Source: Siniperca chuatsi (lineage: Eukaryota; Chordata; Actinopteri; Centrarchiformes; Sinipercidae). From it: a DNA stretch of 64,000 nt. The stretch spans positions 737,501 through 801,500 of the forward strand of contig NC_058061.1 of the NCBI RefSeq assembly GCF_020085105.1, in the 5' to 3' direction. The translations under genes and the position numbers were made by a program. This document shows, piece by piece, positions 58,801 through 64,000 of the stretch. The stretch's first letter is position 1, and each line of letters begins with the position of its first letter. Under the pieces are notes generated by a model that saw only the letters and a program-made list of their open reading frames with translations, did not search any database and was not told where the DNA came from.

Positions 58801-61800
58801 CCTAGCAACAACTCTGAAAACTGTATTTACCACCAACTTGTATCTTAGCTACCAACGACCAAATATAATAACTTTAAACTCAGTGATCATGAGTCTCACT
58901 TACATGACATCCTTGTACAAAGTCAAAATGTTCCCCGACAGAATATTTTCTCCAGAACTCACAAATACCATCAGCCAATCAGCATGCTCGATTATCACTG
59001 TGTACTTTGATGCAGATGAAACATTTCTAGACATAATCTACTGTTAAAAATGATTTAGCTCTCTGAGAGACGAGCTCTGGTTCTGTAGATCATCATCATC
59101 ATCATCATCATCATCACCTCCCTGTCTCTCTGTCTCCTGATGCAGGTAACGTCTCGTCACAGGACGCCGAGCTCGCAGTAAAACTGTCCCAAGAATCAGA
59201 GGACAGCCTTTTGCCATCAGGCAAGTCATCGTCGCCTTCATCTTTGTCGCCGCTGCCTCTGCTGTCTGGAAACCCCGCCCCTCAGCTAAAGAGGCGACGG
59301 TACTTCAGCTCCTGCTTCCTGTCCAGTAAGGAGTACCGGTTCCTGCTGCTGCCGGACTTCCTGGGCCTGGCCGTGTCCTTCCTGTTCCTGGCCAGCGGCT
59401 GCAGCCTCCCCTTCGTCTACCTGGTGCCCTACGCTCTGAGCGTCGCAGTCAGCCACCAGCAGGCCGCCTTCCTCATGTCCATCCTGGGAGTCATCGACAT
59501 CGTGGGGAACATCACCTTCGGCTGGCTGACGGACCGGAGGTACGAGTCAGTGAGGGGACCTTTACTGAGCTGAAACTTAAACGTCAAAGAGAACGTTTTT
59601 AATATTCTGCGTATGAACAGTACAGGGCTTTATCTGCCAAATAAAGTCAAATAAATGACCTGCAATGATGTGGAGACGTGTCACAGTCTCCTCCCAAGAG
59701 AGTAGAGTTGAAACAATTAGTCGATTAATCGATTAGTCCATCGCTAGAAAAATAATCAGCAAATATTTTAAAATTCAATTAATCACTTAAGTCACTTTTC
59801 AAGGATGAATTCAAACCTTTCTCACTTGAGAAGATTTTCTGCTTCGGACATTTTTTTCCACTATTTTCTGACATTTTAGAAACCAAAAGAACTGGAAAAA
59901 TAATCAGCAGATGAATTGAAAAGTCGATAATAAAAAGTTGTTAGTTGTGGTTGGATATGAGAATAATGAAATGAAGGTGTGTTTTACTGGATAAATGTTT
60001 GTCGTGCTGCAGTTCAGTGCTGCACTCCGCTAACGTCGGTCTCTGAGTGACGGCGTTAATGGTGTTACGGTTGTACAAGGATCGATTTCATGAATCAATT
60101 CAGAATCGTAAGATAATAAGAAATAACATTTTATACGAGTCAGATTGTTTATGAATTGTACAAATGTAGATGACTGCACATTTTCAGACAGTCTCTCCTG
60201 GAAGACCTTCATCAGTTGTGATCAGAAGTGACAGAAATAGTTGTTCAAACTCCGCCTCCTTTCTCACCTCCACGCAGCTGACCAATCACTGAGGTGAGTA
60301 TGAAGAAGTGTAAACGTGTAAAAGAGCTTCCTGTCCGAGGCGTGGAAGCTGTTTGTGAGTGAATAACTGCTGAAGTCATGAAGCCTGAAGAGCTGAGAGC
60401 ATCAGCTGTGTGGAGCGATGAGGAGGCTGGAGCCTTCCTCACACGAACACATGAAGCTAACAGAAACGTCACGTTTCCATCATGTTTCCCATCGTCTGAG
60501 CTTTTAATGGCGTCGTCTCGCTGCGTCCTCTTCTTCTTCTGCGACGCTTTAACGGCAGCGGCTGGAGGATCAGCTCCACCAGCTGTTCACCTCCATCAGC
60601 CAATCAGCTCGCGTTCTCGCAGCAGCAGCGGGCGGAGACGAGCAGTGCGTCACGTTTTATTTGCACGAGTTTCTGTTGAAACTTTGAGCTGAATTTGGAT
60701 GGAAACTTTACGGATCTCGGATTGTCATTTCAGAAGGTTCTGATGTCAGAAGGAGGTTCGAGCTGTTCAAAGAAATAAAAGATGGCGTCAGTAAACTGCC
60801 TCCTTCCTGTTGTTCTCAGGATGGTTGAAGTCTGTTTTCATCTCCTGTGGTCTGAAATATGAAACGTGTTTTTCTGTCCGTCTCTCAGGTGTTTGAAGCC
60901 GTACCGTCTGGCTTGTTACGTGTTCTCGGTGGGGATGGAGGGTCTCTGCTGCCTCTTCACTCCGTTGCTTTGTTCCTTCTCGCTCCTCGTGCCCTTCGCC
61001 GTCCTCTACGGATACTTCGACGGCGCCTACGTGGCGCTAATCCCCGTGGTGACGTCAGACCTGGTGGGAGCTCCGTACCTGTCCTCAGCGCTGGGCGTGG
61101 TCTTCTTCCTCCACGCCATCCCCTACCTCATCAGCCCACCAATCGGAGGTGAGGAATCGAAACAACCCCACCCCCACTGCGTTACATCACTGATCATTTA
61201 CAATTTGCTGCTGCCAAATGTTGTCCGAAAATAACTTTGAATCTGCAGATTAATGACCAAAGACTGAGTGTGTTTAAGGACTCTCCGACAAATTTCCTTT
61301 TTAAATGTATCAAAGTCAAGGTTTTGTAAATATTTTGAACATCTTTTCTATTTTACATTACAGCTGTTACTGACAGCAGATAAAAACTACAGTACTCATC
61401 CTAAAGGAAAGTTCCAGTGTATTTCATGTAAATATAATATGTAATATGTTTATTTGGAAAGCTGGTGTAGATGTACGATATACTTTTTGTGCAAGGCCAC
61501 GTTTCCTCGAATCTCCACAACAACGTGCAAAGTTAGAACAACCCAGAGAGTCACAACAGACACATTTATGGGAAACACAGCAGGTCGAAATAAAATGTAA
61601 TTATCCTTTAAAGTTGTTTTGGTTCAGTGGTATTCAGATCCTTTACTTAAGCTGCGTTTCCACCCAAAGTACCAGGAACGTTTATTCCCAGGAACTACTT
61701 TTCAAGGAACTAAAAGTTGGGGGGTAAAATAATGTCCCCGGTACTTAATTTAGACCCTGGTCCCTGCGGTAGAAACGCATTGAGTTCTTCCAAAGGTTCC

Positions 61801-63034
61801 TGGTCCCTGGGGAAAGTTTCTGAGGTGGAAACGCGGTTAGTTGTAGAAGTAAAAGTAGCAATACCAGTACATAAGAATACTCTGTTACAAGTTAAAGTTT
61901 TGCATGCAAAGTTTTACTAAAAGTACAACAGTATTAGCAACAAAACACTTAAAGTATCAAAAGTAAAAGTACTCATTATTCCCTTTTTTGGATGTTATAT
62001 CATATATGTTATGTTATTGGATTATTATTACGGATTCATATATACTTTAATGTAAAACAAAGCATCAAAATGTGTAAATTGATCTTTGGCTTTGGATGTA
62101 AAATTTTATTTTGTAAAGATAAATGTAGTGCAGTAAAAAGTACAACATTTCCCTCTGAGATGGAGTAGAAAGTAGCTTAAAATGGAAATACTTAAGTAAA
62201 GTTCCTTAACATTGTACGTGAGTAGATGTGCGTAGTTACTTTTTACAGCGTCCATGTTTACTGATAGTTTCTCTCAGTGGTAATAAAACCAGTGCAGCAG
62301 GTCTGAGGTCTGAGGTCTGTTTACGGTCCCGAGGAATGTTGTGAAGGCAGTCGACTAATTTAGCAAGTATCTTTACTGTGAAATATGCTGCTGTCAAAAA
62401 ATGAGACATAAATAGATGATAAGAGAAATAATATTACAGTATTGTCAGTTTTTATCTATTGGGTCCTTCAGCCTTGAACCAACAGCTGCCTGGAGGGAAG
62501 AGATCAATGTGAAAACTGATTGATCAGCAGGATGTGATGTAATATTGTCATAAGCAGTGTGGAAATCAGGAATTAGCCAACAGAGTAAAAAAAGCTGGTT
62601 TCTGAGGCCTCAGCAGAAGATAACAGCTTCCTGTCGGCCTCCTTATATAACTCGAAGAGCAGAGCTGATATCTTAAAGCTACAATTCATATTCAGTGGAT
62701 CCAGTATTATTATTAAGTTGTGTAAACTCAGAGCCGATATGATCAGATATTTATTCCACCGTCTTGAATCAGTTCTTCTTCTCCTCCTGCAGGCTGGCTG
62801 GTTGATGTCACAGGAAGTTACACGGCCACCTTCTTCCTCAGTGGCGCCGCCATGCTGGCCAGTTCGCTCGTCCTCTCCACCATCACCGGGATACGCCTGC
62901 TGCCGCCGCCGCGCCAGCTGACTGCCATCACCAAGGACACCAAGCACGAGCCCCTCCCCCTCAGCCTGTCCGACCAATCAGACTGCTTCATCGCCTTCAA
63001 CAAGGAGGCGGTCAGCCAGGCCGTTGCCTCGTAG
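53867..63034 (+). CDS. slc16a12: Monocarboxylate transporter 12 (SLC16 family), complete gene
   Basis: Seven coding exons: 53867-53979, 57469-57572, 57655-57798, 58282-58581, 59146-59539, 60889-61148 and 62793-63034. All introns are GT-AG and the sum is 1557 bases (518 aa plus stop). The start is the first ATG in frame, with a good context (GCAGCAATGG). The protein has the MCT signature DGGWGW (residues 15-20), twelve predicted membrane segments, the [11 protein letters not shown] motif (138-148), [20 protein letters not shown] (345-352) and [15 protein letters not shown]12 is distinguished from other MCTs by TRAVTRC-SIFFVEF at the first junction and by [20 protein letters not shown] in the second half. 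Human SLC16A12 is a plasma-membrane creatine transporter that uses basigin and is linked to cataract and glucosuria. Residues 198-265 form a long acidic then Ser-rich cytoplasmic loop. Single intact copy; atad1 synteny supports it. Confidence 0.95.
53998..54040 (+). mobile_element. MITE terminus in slc16a12 intron 1
   Basis: GGCCACTTTATTAGGTACAC to TAATGCAGTCT matches the inverted-repeat end of the element at 41418-41848. Only one end is present. Confidence 0.65.
54190..55215. repeat. Decayed copies of a fish interspersed repeat (CTGCAACTAACGATTATTTT family)
   Basis: Segments around 54195-54340, 54805-54985 and 55020-55210 each carry parts of the same element. Shared parts are AAACTGAATCTCTTTG.TTTTGGAC and the terminal AATAATCGTTAGTTGCAGCCCT or its complement. 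Further copies lie at 59705-59955 and 63725-63985. A probable non-autonomous DNA transposon. An (AC)n run at 54609-54643 lies between copies. Confidence 0.65.
55777..55826. repeat. (TG)n microsatellite
   Basis: About 25 uninterrupted TG units in slc16a12 intron 1. A second dinucleotide run, (AC)n, lies at 57276-57303. Confidence 0.95.
57469..57572 (+). CDS. slc16a12: slc16a12 coding exon 2
   Basis: Completes Arg38 and encodes residues 39-72: [17 protein letters not shown] (extracellular loop 1) and the start of membrane segment 2 ([13 protein letters not shown]). The donor GGTCAGT opens a very short 82-base intron. Confidence 0.93.
57573..57654 (+). other. 82-base intron 2 with (TG)n acceptor region
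   Basis: Between 57626 and 57653 the intron is TGACTG followed by about 12 TG units and then TAG. There is no ordinary polypyrimidine tract. See the finding on possible exon 3 skipping. Confidence 0.85.
57655..57798 (+). CDS. slc16a12: slc16a12 coding exon 3
   Basis: Encodes residues 74-120: the conserved [13 protein letters not shown] loop, membrane segment 3 ([20 protein letters not shown]) and part of segment 4. At 144 bases it is a multiple of three with equal phases at both ends, so its omission would keep the frame. Confidence 0.93.
58282..58581 (+). CDS. slc16a12: slc16a12 coding exon 4
   Basis: Encodes residues 122-220: membrane segment 4, the [20 protein letters not shown] motif (138-157), segments 5 and 6 with SWRGALLIL, and the first, acidic part of the central loop ([12 protein letters not shown]). 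The upstream intron contains TTCCCCGACAGAATCAAGG-like sequence, repeated in intron 4 near 58930. Confidence 0.93.
58700..58810. repeat. AACCACCTAGCAACA short tandem-like repeat in intron 4
   Basis: Several AACCAC..AGCAAC and CACCATAGAAACC units occur in tandem. It is a fish interspersed low-complexity repeat. Confidence 0.5.
59089..59117. repeat. (ATC)n microsatellite before exon 5
   Basis: About nine ATC units, ending roughly 28 bases before the acceptor ATGCAG at 59140-59145. Confidence 0.9.
59146..59539 (+). CDS. slc16a12: slc16a12 coding exon 5
   Basis: Encodes residues 222-351: the Ser-rich second half of the central loop ([18 protein letters not shown]), [15 protein letters not shown], membrane segments 7 and 8 ([20 protein letters not shown]), [20 protein letters not shown] and FGWLTDR. 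It is the largest exon and carries the most MCT12-like sequence. Confidence 0.93.
60889..61148 (+). CDS. slc16a12: slc16a12 coding exon 6
   Basis: Completes Arg352 and encodes 353-438: [20 protein letters not shown], membrane segments 9-11 with [20 protein letters not shown] and [20 protein letters not shown]. The phase-1 donor is GGAG|GTGAGG. Confidence 0.93.
61648..61840. mobile_element. Small MITE with GCGTTTCCACC inverted ends, intron 6
   Basis: The left end GCTGCGTTTCCACCC and the right end GGTGGAAACGCGGTT are inverted repeats. The inside holds AAAGTACCAGGAACG and GGTTCCTGGTCCCTGG in opposite orientation, a fold-back layout. TTA/TAA flanks would fit a Harbinger-type target site, but the duplication is not clean. 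Confidence 0.6.
61845..62245. repeat. Abundant perciform interspersed repeat, intron 6
   Basis: AAGTAAAAGTAGCAATACCA and later GTATCAAAAGTAAAAGTACT, CAGTAAAAAGTACAACATTT and TGGAAATACTTAAGTAAAGT are hallmarks of a repeat that is very common in spiny-rayed fish. A shorter piece lies at 54700-54790. It is probably a non-autonomous DNA transposon. Confidence 0.6.
62793..63034 (+). CDS. slc16a12: slc16a12 coding exon 7 and stop
   Basis: Encodes residues 440-518: [20 protein letters not shown] (membrane segment 12 and the loop before it), a basic/proline patch [11 protein letters not shown] and a cytoplasmic tail ending QAVAS, with TAG at 63032-63034. Confidence 0.93.
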
Positions 63035-63560
63035 CCTCAGAGGTAACGACCAATCACGTTTATCGACACCAGAGACAACTGGAGTCAGTGACGAGGGCTG
63101 CGATTGGCCGAATCAGGCGTCAATCAATCACGTCAGAGGAAGTGGATTTATTTAGACTCTGCTGAAGGCCAGTTGAATGTTTTTATTTCGCAGTGACGGG
63201 AGAGAAACTTCCTGTATGGAAAAAGTGCCTCTTATTATTTGTTTTAAAGCTACAAGCTCGTCCTCAGCTCGGTCACATGACCGTGACGGACACCTGGACA
63301 ATCGTACGGGTTTAACATGGTTACAAAGTGGATGAGGCAGAGACGCTAACGCTAGCACACAAGCTAACAGGCAGCTACTCGTGTTCTCAAACAGGAACAA
63401 AAACATGAAATAATGAAAATAAAACACAAATATTAACTTAAAAATGTTCAAGTCACCAGTGAGTCTGAGAAACACTAAGTGACAGTTTTTGTTTTGAGTC
63501 GCTCACTGGTCGAGCTGCAGTGTGACTGAATGGACTTCAGCTGTGTAATAAAGTGACTGT
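63035..63560 (+). other. slc16a12 3' UTR
   Basis: Ordinary non-coding sequence after the stop. AATAAA at 63547-63552 in TGTGTAATAAAGTGACTG is the best poly(A) signal, giving a 3' UTR of about 530 bases. Confidence 0.5.
63547..63552 (+). terminator. Poly(A) signal, slc16a12
   Basis: Canonical AATAAA about 515 bases after the stop, followed by a T/G-containing stretch. Confidence 0.5.
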
Positions 63561-63724
63561 AAATATAATTTAATAACTCAGTGGATTTAACTTGAAGTTG
63601 CTCTTTAAAGTGTCTTTATTCAGGGAATCAACAGACAGGACTGTTCTTTAAACTTTAATATTTCTTTGATGCCAACCAAAACGTGTCCATATCAATAAAT
63701 ATCAGAAACTGTCAAGTGCTAAAA

Positions 63725-63985
63725 TACAGCTGAAATGATCGATCAACAGAAAATTAATCAGCAACCATTTTCATAATCAATTATTCGTTAAAGAAAATGT
63801 GCCAAAAGTTCACCTGTTCCAGCTGTTTAAATGTGAATTTTTCCTGTTTTATCTCAGTAAACTGAATCTCTTTGAAGACGTCCTCTTGGACTCTGAGAGA
63901 CTGTGATATTATATTATATTGATATTTTACAGACCAAATGGAGGATTGATTATTTAAGAAAATAATCGTCAGTTGCAGCCCTACA
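63725..63985. repeat. Fish interspersed repeat copy downstream of slc16a12
   Basis: TGAAATGATCGATCAACAGA to AATAATCGTCAGTTGCAGCC is the best-preserved copy of the CTGCAACTAACGATTATTTT element also found decayed in introns 1 and 5. Confidence 0.7.
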
Positions 63986-64000
63986 GAAGACAAACGTTGC

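Overview
This is a vertebrate genomic window, almost certainly from a spiny-rayed teleost fish. The evidence is spliced genes with GT-AG introns, a Rex1/L2-type LINE load with typical fish 3' tails, several small repeats that are common in perciform genomes, and gene families with clear fish homologues. It holds one 100-base assembly gap at 9184-9283.

Layout. 1-1136 is a CT-rich minisatellite inside an intron. It runs up to the last exon of an ATAD1-type AAA ATPase gene at 1137-1257 on the + strand. Then come the atad1 3' flank, a 49-bp minisatellite (2685-3165), an L2 LINE remnant, and a 5.4-kb TACA-type array almost free of G that ends at the gap. 9284-12093 is a patchwork of an orphan piece of the downstream duplication, L2 LINE fragments and a truncated Ty3/gypsy element. 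12094-25424 and 25424-41375 are two tandem copies of a segmental duplication. Each copy carries, on the - strand, one MFAP4-like gene with a 5'UTR intron and one with a TATA box directly upstream of the coding exon. They are separated by two Rex1-like LINE fragments in opposite orientation and by an orphan THAP-domain exon. Three of the four MFAP4-like genes have an intact six-exon coding structure (238-240 aa). The fourth (14.3-14.7 kb) keeps only its first two coding exons. 41.4-50.9 kb is a transposon-rich tract: a MITE, a nearly complete but broken Rex1-like LINE, more LINE tails, an internal duplication and a (GA)n-rich array. 53867-63034 on the + strand is a complete seven-coding-exon gene for monocarboxylate transporter 12 (slc16a12, 518 aa).

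How it fits together. ATAD1 and SLC16A12 lie in the same chromosomal neighbourhood in human (10q23), so the two ends of the window support each other as conserved synteny. The MFAP4-like cluster and its repeats sit between them. MFAP4-like proteins are secreted fibrinogen-related lectin-like proteins; nothing suggests a functional link with the transporter or the ATPase. The most noteworthy signals are the recent duplication history of the cluster, with one copy truncated by a 3-kb deletion; an apparent sequence transfer between inverted LINE arms; and a (GT)n tract forming the acceptor region of an in-frame exon of slc16a12. I found no evidence of a wholly new biological system.
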